A stretch of 64,000 nt of DNA from Pseudohalocynthiibacter aestuariivivens (lineage in GTDB: Bacteria; Pseudomonadota; Alphaproteobacteria; Rhodobacterales; Rhodobacteraceae): NCBI RefSeq assembly GCF_018457175.1, contig NZ_JAGFNU010000004.1:124001-188000 (forward strand), read 5' to 3'. The position numbers and the translations under genes were made by a program. The notes beneath the pieces are model-generated. The model had not been told where the DNA came from. It saw only the letters and a list, made by a program, of their open reading frames with translations, and did not search any database. This document shows positions 6,496 to 16,407 of the stretch, piece by piece. Every line of letters starts with the position of its first letter. Within the stretch, counting starts at the first letter, position 1.

Positions 6496-9009
6496 TTAAA
6501 ACGGCACGTCATCTACGCGGTCGGCCGCGACCACGAACCGGGCTATCACTTTTTTTGAGCCTGCCTTGTCGAACTCGATATCAAGCTTGTCGCCCTCGAT
6601 CCCCATCACCGTACCGTAACCGAACTTTTGGTGAAATATCCGGTCACCTTGGCGAAAGACAGATACAGCCTCGGCGTCGATAACCAGATTCTTGCTTTCA
6701 CGTGGTTGGCTGATTGTGCGGGTTTGACTACGCGCCTGCATTCTGCGCCAACCCGGTGAATTATAGGCGTCTGCGCGGGCGGCTTTCGCTTCCATCTGGG
6801 CGCCCATTCCCCGTCCACCCATGTCGGGCGAGGCAGCGCCATAGCCACCACCGTAAAGGCCGGGTGGGGTCAGCACCTCAACATGCTCTTCAGGTAATTC
6901 GTCAATAAACCGTGAGGGCAGTGCCGATTGCCACTGGCCGTAAACCCGGCGATTGGCTGCAAATGAGATAGTACATAGCTCTTCTGCACGTGTTATACCG
7001 ACGTAGGCAAGACGACGTTCTTCCTCGAGCCCCTTTAAGCCAGTTTCATCCATCGACCGTTGCGACGGAAACAACCCGTCTTCCCAACCGGGCAGAAACA
7101 CCGCAGGAAACTCCAAACCCTTGGCGGCGTGAAGGGTCATAATGGTGACCTTTTCCTCAGCTTCTTCTGATGAATTGTCCATGATCAGGGCGACATGCTC
7201 CAGAAACCCTTGCAGATTTTCGAATTGTTCAAGCGCTTTCACAAGTTCCTTGAGGTTTTCGAGCCTACCCGGTGCTTCTGGTGTTTTGTCTTTTTGCCAC
7301 ATCTCTGTGTAGCCGGATTCTTCGAGGACAACCTCGGCCAGTTCAATATGGCTTGTCTTACCGTCATGCGCAGCGTCAGCCCAGCGATCAAACCCGGCGA
7401 TCAGCTTGGCAAGTTCACTTTTAGCCTTGCCTTTCAAATCTCCTGAAGACACGAGATACCGCGTCGCTTCCAAAAGCGACAACCCATTTTCGCGCGCGCA
7501 AATCTGGATGGTTTGCAGCGCTTTGTCCCCCACTCCGCGTTTCGGCGTGTTCACAATCCGCTCAAACGCCAGATCATCGTCAGGGCTGGTCACGACGCGG
7601 AAATAGGCCATCGCATCGCGAATTTCCATGCGCTCATAAAACCGGGGGCCGCCGACAACCCGATAGGGCAGCCCGATGGTCAGGAACCGGTCTTCAAACG
7701 ACCGCATCTGATGCGAAGCCCGCACAAGTATCGCCATGTCATTCAATGACATCGGTTTCTGGCCACGGGTGCCGCGCTGCATTGCTTCGATCTCTTCACC
7801 GATCCAGCGCGCTTCCTCTTCGCCATCCCAATGGCCGATAAGTCGGACTTTTTCGCCCTCGTCCCGGTCGGTCCAAAGCGTTTTACCCAGCCGATCCTCA
7901 TTGCCCGCAATCACACCGGACGCAGCGCCGAGAATATGTGGTGTCGAGCGATAGTTCTGTTCCAGCCGCACAACGACAGCGCCGGGAAAATCCTTTTCAA
8001 ATCTTAATATGTTGCCAACTTCCGCGCCACGCCAGCCATAGATCGACTGATCATCATCGCCAACGCAGCAGATATTTTTATGCCCGCCTGCCAGCAAGCG
8101 CAGCCACAGATACTGGGCGACGTTCGTATCCTGATACTCATCAACAAGGATGAATTTGAACCAGCGCTGATATTGTTTCAACACATCATCATGCTGTTGA
8201 AAAATCGTGACGACATGCAGCAACAGATCGCCGAAATCGACGGCGTTCAGTTCCAGAAGGCGCCGTTGGTATTGACGATAAAGTGCGATGCCTTTTCCAT
8301 CGAAGGCACCGGCTTCTGCCGTCGGCACGTTTTCGGGTTTCCAGGCACGGTTTTTCCAGTTGTCGATCATTCCTGCCAGCACACGGGCAGGCCAGCGTTT
8401 GTCGTCGATATTGGCGGCCTGTATCAGCTGCTTCAACAACCGCACCTGATCATCTGTGTCTAAAATTGTGAAATTGGATCTTAGATGTAGCCCTGATGAA
8501 GTCGGAGGAGTTGATTGAACGAAATTCGGCGTCGGTACCGGCCCTTTGTCGTAAGGGCCTTCGCTATCATTATCGTCGACCACTAATTCCGTATAAGGGT
8601 GGATTGATGTTTTTTCAGAAGTTTCACCAATCAGTTCTGCATGCCGCCTGAGTAGCTTGACGCAGATCGAATGGAACGTGCCCATCCATTTAATCGGATT
8701 TTTTACATTGAATGGTGTTTTCTCAAGCCGCTCTTTCATCTGGCGTGCGGCCTTGTTTGTAAAAGTCACAGCGAGAATCTCGTCCGGTCGCACCCGGCGA
8801 AGCGTAACAAGATGCGCAATCCGCGCCATAAGCGCCTTGGTTTTACCAGTGCCAGCCCCGGCCAACATCAGCACAGGGCCATCGAGTTGCTCCACTGCTT
8901 CGCGCTGCGCAGGGTTCAGGTCATCCAAATAAAACGTAGGTAATGCCGCCATTGCACGTGCGGACAAGGATGCGCCCTCAAAGGCGTCCGATTCATCAAA
9001 ACTGCTCAT
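6496..9009 (-). CDS. uvrD: UvrD/PcrA-type superfamily 1 DNA helicase
   Basis: An 837-residue ATP-dependent 3'-5' DNA helicase of the UvrD/PcrA group, which acts in nucleotide excision and mismatch repair. Motifs seen: Q motif LNPAQREAV, Walker A GAGTGKT at about 51-57, motif Ia VTFTNKAARQMKERL, Walker B ILVDEYQDTN, GDDDQSIYGWRGA, and C-terminal VTIMTLHAAKGLEFPAVFL plus RRLAYVGITRA. A C-terminal Tudor-like segment (GDRIFHQKFGYGTVMGIEGD) is also seen in PcrA/UvrD and UvrD-interacting proteins. ATG at 9009 (MSSFDES) is preferred to a TTG three codons upstream. An insertion at about residues 130-165 between early motifs is rich in acidic and proline residues. Confidence 0.95.
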   Translation of the reverse strand: MSSFDESDAFEGASLSARAMAALPTFYLDDLNPAQREAVEQLDGPVLMLAGAGTGKTKALMARIAHLVTLRRVRPDEILAVTFTNKAARQMKERLEKTPFNVKNPIKWMGTFHSICVKLLRRHAELIGETSEKTSIHPYTELVVDDNDSEGPYDKGPVPTPNFVQSTPPTSSGLHLRSNFTILDTDDQVRLLKQLIQAANIDDKRWPARVLAGMIDNWKNRAWKPENVPTAEAGAFDGKGIALYRQYQRRLLELNAVDFGDLLLHVVTIFQQHDDVLKQYQRWFKFILVDEYQDTNVAQYLWLRLLAGGHKNICCVGDDDQSIYGWRGAEVGNILRFEKDFPGAVVVRLEQNYRSTPHILGAASGVIAGNEDRLGKTLWTDRDEGEKVRLIGHWDGEEEARWIGEEIEAMQRGTRGQKPMSLNDMAILVRASHQMRSFEDRFLTIGLPYRVVGGPRFYERMEIRDAMAYFRVVTSPDDDLAFERIVNTPKRGVGDKALQTIQICARENGLSLLEATRYLVSSGDLKGKAKSELAKLIAGFDRWADAAHDGKTSHIELAEVVLEESGYTEMWQKDKTPEAPGRLENLKELVKALEQFENLQGFLEHVALIMDNSSEEAEEKVTIMTLHAAKGLEFPAVFLPGWEDGLFPSQRSMDETGLKGLEEERRLAYVGITRAEELCTISFAANRRVYGQWQSALPSRFIDELPEEHVEVLTPPGLYGGGYGAASPDMGGRGMGAQMEAKAARADAYNSPGWRRMQARSQTRTISQPRESKNLVIDAEAVSVFRQGDRIFHQKFGYGTVMGIEGDKLDIEFDKAGSKKVIARFVVAADRVDDVPF

Positions 9010-9132
9010 GAAGATCAATCTAGCTTGAAGTCTGGCCGAGGGAAAGAGTGTTCCATGAATGTTCTACTGGTTAATTTCGGCAGAACGCGCGCAACACTTG
9101 CCTTTTTCAGACAAGCCAATAGAAGGATTTAT

Positions 9133-10275
9133 ATGGATCTGCACAGCACCTTTCCCGCAATCTCGGACCTGCAAGCGCGGGCAAGACGGCGCATTCCCCA
9201 TTTTGTGTGGGAATACCTTGATAGCGCGACCGGTGAGGAAAAAACCAAGGCGCGCAATCGCGAAGCGCTTGATCAGGTGTTGTTACGCACGTCTGTATTG
9301 CACGGCGAATTCACGCCAGACCTGACCACAACCCTATTGGGGCGCGATTATCCCCTGCCCTTTGGCATTGCACCTGTTGGTATGTCGGGGCTGATCTGGC
9401 CGGGCGCTGAAAAACTTCTGGCACAGCTTGGTGCGGCGGAGGGTATTCCATATTGCCTGTCCACAGTGGCGAGTCAGACACCAGAAGCGGTTGGCCCACA
9501 CATTGGAAATCAGGGATGGTTTCAGCTTTATCCCCCACGTGACCCCGACATTCGCGCAGACATTCTGGCGCGCGCCAAAAATGCTGGTTTTCACACACTC
9601 ATACTAACGGTGGATGTGCCGGTTGCCAGTCGGCGTGAACGCCAAACCCGTTCTGGCCTGACAAACCCGCCCCGCCTTACCCCAAGGTTGATGATGCAGG
9701 TTATGCGGTGTCCAGAGTGGGCACTTGGTACACTACGCCTTGGAATGCCAAGATTGCGGTTGATGGAAAGCTATCAAAAGACGGAAGGTAACCTGTCTTC
9801 GACCCAGCACATCGGATATCTGCTGCGCACATCGCCTGATTGGGAATATCTCGACGTTCTGCGCAAGGAATGGGACGGTAATCTCGTGATAAAGGGCCTA
9901 CTTGACGCAGGTGACGCGTGTCACATGCGGGACCTCGGTGCAGACGCGATCTGGGTGTCCAACCATGCAGGGCGCCAGTTTGATGGCTCCCCCGCGACAA
10001 TTACCGCCCTGCCGGCGATACGCGCGGCGCTTGGCCCGGAAATGCCGGTTATCTTTGACAGCGGTGTCGCCGGAGGCCTCGATATCTTGCGGGCTCTGGC
10101 ACTTGGTGCGAATTTTGTCATGCTCGGGCGCGCGTTTCACTATGGGCTTGGTGCCTTTGGTGCGCGTGGTGCAGCACATGCCGTGGACATTTTACGACAG
10201 GACATGATCGCCAATATGGGGCAGATCGGAACCCGGCAACTGAGCGATTTACCAAACCGCGCTTTCCAAAAATAA
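9133..10275 (+). CDS. lldD: FMN-dependent alpha-hydroxy-acid dehydrogenase, L-lactate dehydrogenase type
   Basis: A 380-residue TIM-barrel flavoprotein. In this family FMN oxidises L-2-hydroxy acids such as L-lactate to 2-oxo acids and passes electrons to quinone. Visible features are FGIAPVGMSGLIWPGAE in the early FMN-binding region, FQLYPPRDPDI, and the catalytic block VSNHAGRQFDGSPA with the proton-abstracting His and substrate-binding Arg, followed by FDSGVAGGLDILRALALGA. ATG at 9133 is chosen over a start 108 bases upstream because AGAAGGA lies at 9121-9127 and the family N-terminus begins at MDLHSTFPAISDL. It is divergent from uvrD. Glycolate or mandelate specificity cannot be excluded. 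Confidence 0.88.
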   Translation: MDLHSTFPAISDLQARARRRIPHFVWEYLDSATGEEKTKARNREALDQVLLRTSVLHGEFTPDLTTTLLGRDYPLPFGIAPVGMSGLIWPGAEKLLAQLGAAEGIPYCLSTVASQTPEAVGPHIGNQGWFQLYPPRDPDIRADILARAKNAGFHTLILTVDVPVASRRERQTRSGLTNPPRLTPRLMMQVMRCPEWALGTLRLGMPRLRLMESYQKTEGNLSSTQHIGYLLRTSPDWEYLDVLRKEWDGNLVIKGLLDAGDACHMRDLGADAIWVSNHAGRQFDGSPATITALPAIRAALGPEMPVIFDSGVAGGLDILRALALGANFVMLGRAFHYGLGAFGARGAAHAVDILRQDMIANMGQIGTRQLSDLPNRAFQK

Positions 10276-10472
10276 ATTCACGATTTCGCCTTTCAACATG
10301 AGAGAGTCGTTTTCCGGGGTGGAAACGAGAACAAAACCCTTCACAAATCTTTCAAAATACCTAGTGCTTGGTATTGTGCTGCGACGCAGCATAACTGTAT
10401 GTTCCCGACACGTGCAGGTCTGCCGGCGCGTTTGACACCAAAGTTTGACATCACATTGGGAGGATCTTGCCC

Positions 10473-13400
10473 GTGGCTGAATTTCAAAAAATCCTGATTG
10501 CCAACCGGGGTGAGATTGCGATCCGCATTATGCGGGCAGCAAATGAGATGGGCAAACGCACGGTCGCTGTGTTTGCTGAAGAAGACAAGCTGGGTCTGCA
10601 TCGCTTCAAAGCGGACGAAGCCTATCGTATCGGCGAAGGTATGGGGCCGGTTGCGGCCTACCTGTCGATTGACGAGATCATTCGTGTTGCCAAGGAATGT
10701 GGCGCAGACGCTATTCATCCGGGCTACGGGCTTTTGTCGGAAAACCCTGACTTTGTGGATGCCTGCGTGGCAAACGGCATTACATTTATTGGCCCAAAAG
10801 CCGAAACCATGCGCGCCCTTGGCGACAAAGCCTCCGCCCGAAGAGTGGCAATCGAGGCGGGTGTTCCCGTCATCCCAGCGACGGAAGTTCTGGGAAATGA
10901 CATGAAAGCTATCAAAGACGAAGCCGCTAAGGTTGGCTATCCGCTGATGCTGAAAGCAAGCTGGGGCGGCGGCGGACGCGGGATGCGGCCAATCTTTTCG
11001 GAAGACGAAGTTGAAGAAAAGGTTCTGGAGGGTCGGCGCGAAGCCGAAGCCGCCTTTGGCAACGGCGAAGGGTATCTCGAAAAGATGATAACCCGCGCCC
11101 GCCACGTCGAGGTGCAGATTCTGGGCGACACCCACGGCAATATCTACCACCTTTACGAGCGGGATTGTTCTGTTCAGCGCCGCAACCAAAAAGTTGTAGA
11201 GCGTGCGCCTGCGCCCTATCTCAGCGAAGCACAGCGTGAAGAGATCTGTGATCTTGGCCGCAAGATTTGCGCCCATGTAAATTATGAATGCGCTGGCACG
11301 GTTGAATTCCTGATGGATATGGAAACCGGAAAATTCTTTTTCATCGAAGTGAACCCGCGGGTGCAGGTCGAGCATACAGTGACAGAAGAGGTCACCGGTA
11401 TCGACATCGTGCAGGCGCAGATTCTAATCGCCGAAGGCAAATCCATTGCCGAAGCGACAGGCAAGGCAAGCCAATACGATATCCGCCTGAATGGTCACGC
11501 GCTGCAAACCCGGATTACCACCGAGGATCCACAGAACAACTTTATCCCTGATTACGGGCGTATCACTGCCTACCGTTCGGCGACTGGCATGGGCATTCGG
11601 TTGGATGGCGGCACGGCCTATGCTGGCGGTGTAATCACGCGCTACTATGACTCCCTTCTGACCAAAGTAACCGCTTGGGCACAAACACCTGAAAAGGCTA
11701 TTGCGCGAATGGACCGCGCCCTGCGCGAGTTTCGTATCCGTGGCGTTTCAACCAATATCGCCTTTGTTGAGAACCTGTTAAAACACCCAACCTTCCTTTC
11801 GAACCAGTACACAACCACGTTTATCGACGAAACGCCGGAACTGTTTCAGTTCAAACGCCGTCGTGACCGGGCGACAAAAATTCTGACATATATCGCCGAT
11901 ATCACGGTAAACGGACATCCGGAAACGGCTGGGCGCGTCAAGCCAGCAGAAGGGCTCAAGGCGCCAAAACCGCCTATTCCGCAACGCGAAGGGGTTTCCG
12001 GGACCCGCAATCTGCTTGAAGAAAAGGGTCCGCAGGCCATTGCGGACTGGTTGGCAGACCAGAAAAAGCTTGTATTGACCGATACAACAATGCGCGATGG
12101 GCATCAGTCCCTTCTGGCGACACGGATGCGTTCGATCGACATGATCAAGGCCGCCCCGAGCTATGCCGCAAACCTACCGGAGCTCTTCAGCATTGAATGC
12201 TGGGGCGGCGCTACCTTTGATGTCGCCTACCGTTTCCTGCAGGAATGCCCATGGCAGCGGCTTCGCGATCTGCGCGCAAAAATGCCAAACGTAATGACAC
12301 AGATGTTGCTGCGTGCAAGCAATGGTGTTGGCTACACAAACTACCCCGACAATGTTGTGCAGGAGTTTGTTAGACAAGCTGCAACGACAGGAGTTGATGT
12401 GTTCCGCGTCTTTGACTCGCTTAACTGGGTCGAGAACATGCGCGTCGCAATGGATGCGGTTGTTGAAAACAACAAGATCTGTGAAGGCGCAATTTGCTAC
12501 ACCGGCGACATTTTGAATCCGGATCGCGCGAAGTACGATCTGCAGTACTATGTAAACATGGGGAAAGACCTCAAGGCGGCTGGCGCGCATATCCTTGGGC
12601 TGAAAGACATGGCCGGCCTGCTGAAACCAGCGGCCGCGCGCTTGCTGATCAAGGCGTTGAAAGAAGAGGTTGGTCTGCCGTTACATTTCCACACCCATGA
12701 CACGTCTGGTATTTCTGCTGCCACGGTTCTTGCGGCGGCGGAAGCCGGTGTTGATGCGGTAGACGCGGCAATGGACGCCTTTTCTGGTGGCACGTCACAG
12801 CCTTGTCTTGGTTCAATCGTCGAAGCGCTGGCGCATACAGAACGCGACACAGGGATCAATATTGATGCTGTGCGCCAGTTGTCTGACTACTGGGAACAAG
12901 TTCGCGCCCAATATGCCGCTTTTGAAAGTGGCATACCAGCACCCGCGTCCGAAGTTTACTTGCACGAAATGCCCGGAGGCCAGTTTACCAACCTTAAAGC
13001 ACAGGCGCGTAGCCTGGGGCTTGAAGAGCGCTGGCACGAGGTCGCCCGAACCTATGCTGATGTGAACCATATGTTCGGCGATATCGTTAAGGTAACGCCT
13101 TCTTCCAAGGTTGTTGGCGACATGGCGCTGATGATGGTCAGTCAGAACCTCACGCGTGAACAGGTTGAAGACCCGGCCGTTGATGTTGCTTTCCCGGACT
13201 CCGTCATCGACATGATGCGCGGAAACCTGGGCCAGCCCCCCGGTGGCTTCCCCGCAAAGATTGTAAAAAAAGTGTTGAAAGGCGAGAAAGCGGATACAAG
13301 CCGACCGGGCGCCCATTTACAGCCAGTCGATCTTGAGGCGACACGGGCAAGCCTCGTTAAAGAGTTGGAGGGCTTCAAAGTCGATAGCGAAGACCTGAAT

Positions 13401-13913
13401 GGTTACCTGATGTACCCAAAAGTATTTCTGGATTACATGGGCCGACACAGGGTCTACGGCCCGGTGCGGACCCTGCCGACACGGACATTTTTCTATGGAA
13501 TGGAGCCTGGAGAAGAAATCGCTGCAGAAATTGACCCCGGGAAAACGCTTGAGGTGCGCCTTCAGGCCGTTGGCGAAACCAATGAGGACGGCGATGTAAA
13601 AGTATTCTTTGAACTCAATGGCCAGCCAAGGGTCATCCGAGTCCCAAACCGACTGGTGAAATCCCAGACTGCAGCGCGCCCGAAGGCGGATGTTAGCAAC
13701 CCGAACCATATTGGTGCTCCGATGCCGGGCGTGGTTGCGACGGTAACTGTCACAGCCGGACAGAGTGTGAAAGAAGGAGATTTGCTGCTGACAATCGAGG
13801 CGATGAAAATGGAAACCGGCATTCATGCCGAACGCGATGCGGTGGTAAAAGCGCTGCATGTTCATGTGGGTGCGCAGATTGATGCAAAAGATCTGCTTGT
13901 CGAACTGGAATAG
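10473..13913 (+). CDS. pyc: Pyruvate carboxylase
   Basis: A 1146-residue single-chain biotin enzyme that makes oxaloacetate from pyruvate, bicarbonate and ATP (anaplerosis). Domain order: biotin carboxylase (about 1-450, starting FQKILIANRGEIAIRIMRAA, with ATP-grasp residues SWGGGGRGMR), HMG-CoA-lyase-like carboxyltransferase (about 530-800, DTTMRDGHQSLLATRMR), conserved carboxylase domain, and a C-terminal biotinyl domain with EAMKMETG, whose Lys at about 1112 should carry biotin. GTG at 10473 is chosen because GGGAGGA at 10458-10464 is well spaced for it and too close to the TTG at 10467. Full length and intact. Confidence 0.97.
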   Translation: MAEFQKILIANRGEIAIRIMRAANEMGKRTVAVFAEEDKLGLHRFKADEAYRIGEGMGPVAAYLSIDEIIRVAKECGADAIHPGYGLLSENPDFVDACVANGITFIGPKAETMRALGDKASARRVAIEAGVPVIPATEVLGNDMKAIKDEAAKVGYPLMLKASWGGGGRGMRPIFSEDEVEEKVLEGRREAEAAFGNGEGYLEKMITRARHVEVQILGDTHGNIYHLYERDCSVQRRNQKVVERAPAPYLSEAQREEICDLGRKICAHVNYECAGTVEFLMDMETGKFFFIEVNPRVQVEHTVTEEVTGIDIVQAQILIAEGKSIAEATGKASQYDIRLNGHALQTRITTEDPQNNFIPDYGRITAYRSATGMGIRLDGGTAYAGGVITRYYDSLLTKVTAWAQTPEKAIARMDRALREFRIRGVSTNIAFVENLLKHPTFLSNQYTTTFIDETPELFQFKRRRDRATKILTYIADITVNGHPETAGRVKPAEGLKAPKPPIPQREGVSGTRNLLEEKGPQAIADWLADQKKLVLTDTTMRDGHQSLLATRMRSIDMIKAAPSYAANLPELFSIECWGGATFDVAYRFLQECPWQRLRDLRAKMPNVMTQMLLRASNGVGYTNYPDNVVQEFVRQAATTGVDVFRVFDSLNWVENMRVAMDAVVENNKICEGAICYTGDILNPDRAKYDLQYYVNMGKDLKAAGAHILGLKDMAGLLKPAAARLLIKALKEEVGLPLHFHTHDTSGISAATVLAAAEAGVDAVDAAMDAFSGGTSQPCLGSIVEALAHTERDTGINIDAVRQLSDYWEQVRAQYAAFESGIPAPASEVYLHEMPGGQFTNLKAQARSLGLEERWHEVARTYADVNHMFGDIVKVTPSSKVVGDMALMMVSQNLTREQVEDPAVDVAFPDSVIDMMRGNLGQPPGGFPAKIVKKVLKGEKADTSRPGAHLQPVDLEATRASLVKELEGFKVDSEDLNGYLMYPKVFLDYMGRHRVYGPVRTLPTRTFFYGMEPGEEIAAEIDPGKTLEVRLQAVGETNEDGDVKVFFELNGQPRVIRVPNRLVKSQTAARPKADVSNPNHIGAPMPGVVATVTVTAGQSVKEGDLLLTIEAMKMETGIHAERDAVVKALHVHVGAQIDAKDLLVELE

Positions 13914-13956
13914 TAGAAACTATTCCATTGCAGCGCTAACGCGCTATTCTTTAAAG

Positions 13957-14012
13957 CGCGCCCCTATGGGGCTCGGATGCCTCCGGCGGGGATATTTTTG
14001 GGAAAAAGAAAG
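13957..14012 (+). terminator. Gene-end element after pyc: GC hairpin plus GATATTTTTGGGAAAAAGAA
   Basis: CCCCTATGGGG (13961-13971) forms a short hairpin, followed by CTCCGGCGGGGATATTTTTG and GGAAAAAGAA. This layout, with a GC-rich block and then GATATTTTTG plus an A-rich tail, occurs after many Rhodobacterales genes. It may act as a terminator or be a small dispersed repeat. The hairpin is followed by a T run (13994-13999) at a non-standard distance, so termination is not certain. Confidence 0.45.
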
Positions 14013-14123
14013 GGCGTTTTTACGTTCCATAATCCAGGGTATCAGCGCCGGGAGCCAAACTGTTCAGCGATGGTTTTCTGTTAAAGTGTCCATAGGATAA
14101 GAGGCCGCAACAAGGAATTCAGA

Positions 14124-14519
14124 ATGCCAGACCCGGTAACAGTAACTCCGCTTTATACTGGATTGCTGGCTTTGTTGTTTCTGTATCTGAGCGCTAGGGT
14201 GGTATTTCGCCGTTATGGCGCAGGTGTTTCTATTGGAGATGGAAACGACAAAGACTTGCAAAAACGCATACGCGTCCAGGCAAATTTTGCGGAGTATACT
14301 CCGATCGCCCTGATTTTACTGGCTATGGCTGAACTGCAGAGTGCACCCTTGATGGTTTTGCATTTCCTCGGACTGACGCTTTTGTTAGGGCGCTGCATCC
14401 ATGCGATTGGTCTTAGCCGCACCCCACAGCTCATTTCCGCCCGTAGAGCAGGGATGTATTCGACCGTTGGAATGATTGTCATCACAGCCCTTTCCAACAT
14501 AGTGCACGCCGTTTTCTAG
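14124..14519 (+). CDS. MAPEG family membrane protein
   Basis: A 131-residue integral membrane protein with about four membrane helices. It starts TPLYTGLLALLFLYLSARVV and contains the MAPEG pattern DKDLQKRIRVQANFAEYTPIALILL, then LLGRCIHAIGLS. MAPEG proteins (membrane-associated proteins in eicosanoid and glutathione metabolism) often bind glutathione; the bacterial substrates are mostly unknown. ATG at 14124 is supported by AAGGA eight bases upstream. It stands between the pyc terminator and a metallophosphoesterase gene, with no clear operon partner. Confidence 0.88.
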   Translation: MPDPVTVTPLYTGLLALLFLYLSARVVFRRYGAGVSIGDGNDKDLQKRIRVQANFAEYTPIALILLAMAELQSAPLMVLHFLGLTLLLGRCIHAIGLSRTPQLISARRAGMYSTVGMIVITALSNIVHAVF

Positions 14520-14607
14520 CAATTTCAGGCGACGCTAAAAATAACATTGCCTGAATCGTTTCTTCCAAGCATCGTGCGCTAAACTGTCTTTGCCTGAGGC
14601 CTGCACG

Positions 14608-15438
14608 ATGTCCGAATTCACTGAAAAACTGCTTATTTTTACAGATATCCACATTAGTGACCTAGGAAAGACGATCATTGATCTCGATCCGCTTGAACGT
14701 TTCCAGACCGGATTATCTCATGCTATTCAAACTCATCCGGACACCACACGCATAATCATTACCGGTGATCTAGCCCATAACGGGGAAATTGCGGAGTATC
14801 AGCGCCTTAGCAATGCCCTAAAAAATTTGCCTGTCCCTGTCACACTGATGATTGGCAATCACGATAATCGGGATAATTTCCTTTCGGTTTTTCCGGAAAC
14901 GAAATGTACAGAATCCGGCCATGTGCAGGAGATGCTGGAGCTTGGTGATACGTGTCTGATCACATTGGACACTGTGGACGCACCCCCTTACCCGAAGGGC
15001 CGCCATGCGGGCCATCTATGTGGCGCACGGCTTGCGTGGCTTGAGACTGCGTTGACGCGCGCGAACGGGCGGCGGGTACTGATCTTTACGCACCATCCGC
15101 CGTTTCGCGTTGGATTCCCGGCAATGGATGAAATCAGACTTCGAAACGACACCGCACTTATGGCGCTGTTGCAGCGCTTCCCGAACGTCCGACATCTTTT
15201 TGCCGGGCATGTGCACCGTACAATTTCAGGCAACATCGGCGGTCTTGGGTTTACGGTGTTTAAAAGCCCCTGCCATCAAATGCCTATGGATTTAACGGGA
15301 AGGGACGGTTCTCTGTCCACCGATGAACCTGGCGCCTACGGCATCGTGTTGTTGTCAGCGGATAATGTGGTAGCGCATACAGAAGACTTTGAACAGGCAC
15401 GGGGACCACATCCACAGCTACAACCAGCCGATGCGTAG
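14608..15438 (+). CDS. Metallophosphoesterase, class III cyclic-nucleotide phosphodiesterase-like (CpdA type)
   Basis: A 276-residue calcineurin-like phosphoesterase. The metal-binding motifs are in order: FTDIHIS, ITGDLAHNGE, IGNHDNRDNF, FTHHPP and FAGHVHR. This order and spacing, with the active-site motif GNHD followed by HHPP and GHVH, fit the class III cyclic nucleotide phosphodiesterases that hydrolyse cAMP with two metal ions. ATG at 14608 is preferred over 14590, with GAGG about 9 bases upstream. It is cytosolic with no signal peptide. Substrate assignment is by family only; other phosphodiester substrates are possible. Confidence 0.85.
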   Translation: MSEFTEKLLIFTDIHISDLGKTIIDLDPLERFQTGLSHAIQTHPDTTRIIITGDLAHNGEIAEYQRLSNALKNLPVPVTLMIGNHDNRDNFLSVFPETKCTESGHVQEMLELGDTCLITLDTVDAPPYPKGRHAGHLCGARLAWLETALTRANGRRVLIFTHHPPFRVGFPAMDEIRLRNDTALMALLQRFPNVRHLFAGHVHRTISGNIGGLGFTVFKSPCHQMPMDLTGRDGSLSTDEPGAYGIVLLSADNVVAHTEDFEQARGPHPQLQPADA

Positions 15439-15523
15439 CCACATTAAAGCCGGGTCAGGCTAAGAAATTGGGAGCGCGACAGTAGAACTGCTGTAACAAA
15501 AGAACAAACCACAAGAGGTATTC

Positions 15524-16240
15524 ATGATAGAGCTACTCGCCAATCCTGCTGTCTGGGTTTCCTTCCTGACGCTCACGGTTCTCGAAATTGTTCTGGGGGT
15601 AGACAATGTTATCTTTATTTCTATCGCCTCATCCAAACTGCCACCAGAACAACGCCGAAAAGCCCGAACCATTGGGCTAATTGGTGCGTTGTTACTGCGT
15701 ATTGGTTTGTTGTTTTCCATCGCCTGGATTGTATCGCTTCAGAAACCTTTGTTCGAGATTTTCAGCCAATCTTTCAGTTGGCGCGACATTATACTGATCG
15801 CCGGCGGTGTGTTCCTGCTTTATAAAGCGACAAGTGAAATTTTCGTTGAAATGGAGGGCCCGGAAAACACACAAAGGGTGATTGTGACCGGCTTTGCCTC
15901 TGTAATACTGCAAATTATGGTGCTTGATCTGGTCTTTTCTTTTGATTCAGTTATCACCGCCGTCGGCATCGCGGACCATTTGGAAGTCATGATCGCCGCC
16001 GTTGCCGTGGCCATCCTGATTATGATGATCGCGGCGGAGCCAATAGCCAAATTTGTAGAGGATCATCCATCGACTAAAATGCTGGCCCTGGCATTTTTGG
16101 TGATGGTCGGCGTCGCGTTGGTTGCCGACGGGCTGCATCAGCACTTTGAACGCGGGTTTATTTACGCAGCAATGGTTTTTGCCGGGGGTGTTGAAGGGCT
16201 GAACCTGCTTCGCAATCGAAAACACAGGAAGAAGGCGTAG
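15524..16240 (+). CDS. TerC family integral membrane protein
   Basis: A 238-residue membrane protein with about seven hydrophobic helices. The family signature is in the first helix pair: VLEIVLGVDNVIFISIAS, with acidic residues inside a membrane segment, and a matching MVLDLVFSFDSVITAVGIAD later. TerC proteins are linked to metal (notably manganese) export and tellurite resistance. It ends in a basic RNRKHRKKA tail. ATG at 15524 has an AAGAGGT ribosome site. No CBS or CorC domain follows, so it is the short form. The exact ion cannot be told from sequence. Confidence 0.9.
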   Translation: MIELLANPAVWVSFLTLTVLEIVLGVDNVIFISIASSKLPPEQRRKARTIGLIGALLLRIGLLFSIAWIVSLQKPLFEIFSQSFSWRDIILIAGGVFLLYKATSEIFVEMEGPENTQRVIVTGFASVILQIMVLDLVFSFDSVITAVGIADHLEVMIAAVAVAILIMMIAAEPIAKFVEDHPSTKMLALAFLVMVGVALVADGLHQHFERGFIYAAMVFAGGVEGLNLLRNRKHRKKA

Positions 16241-16285
16241 CGCCAACGTCGTATATTTATTTATGCGTAGAGGTGTTTTTTTCAC

Positions 16286-16312
16286 TTGCGGCTTGGTGCG
16301 AGACTTTATAGA
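16286..16312 (+). promoter_or_regulatory. Probable sigma-70 promoter of tRNA-Gly
   Basis: TTGCGG at 16286-16291 and TATAGA at 16307-16312 are separated by 15 bases and lie 20 bases upstream of the tRNA. The spacer is slightly short; shifting the -10 to an adjacent register would improve it. Placement before a tRNA supports the reading. Confidence 0.4.
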
Positions 16313-16332
16313 TGATGCTCACCCAATAGGAT

Positions 16333-16407
16333 GCGGGCGTAGCTCAGGGGTAGAGCATAACCTTGCCAAGGTTAGGGTCGTGAGTTCGAATCTCATCGCC
16401 CGCTCCA
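16333..16407 (+). tRNA. tRNA-Gly (anticodon GCC)
   Basis: The acceptor stem GCGGGCG pairs with CGCCCGC (16397-16403). The D-arm is AGCTCAGGGGTAGAGC. The anticodon stem AACC/GGTT encloses loop TTGCCAA, giving anticodon GCC, and the T-arm contains GTTCGAATC. Discriminator T and encoded CCA follow at 16404-16407. All four arms fold, so the gene should be functional. It lies downstream of the TerC gene, at the left edge of a gene-poor region. Confidence 0.97.

Noticed and set aside
10341-11375. A 344-residue open frame antisense to pyc
   Set aside because: It lies wholly opposite the biotin carboxylase coding sequence, has no motif or ribosome site, and follows from the codon bias of pyc.
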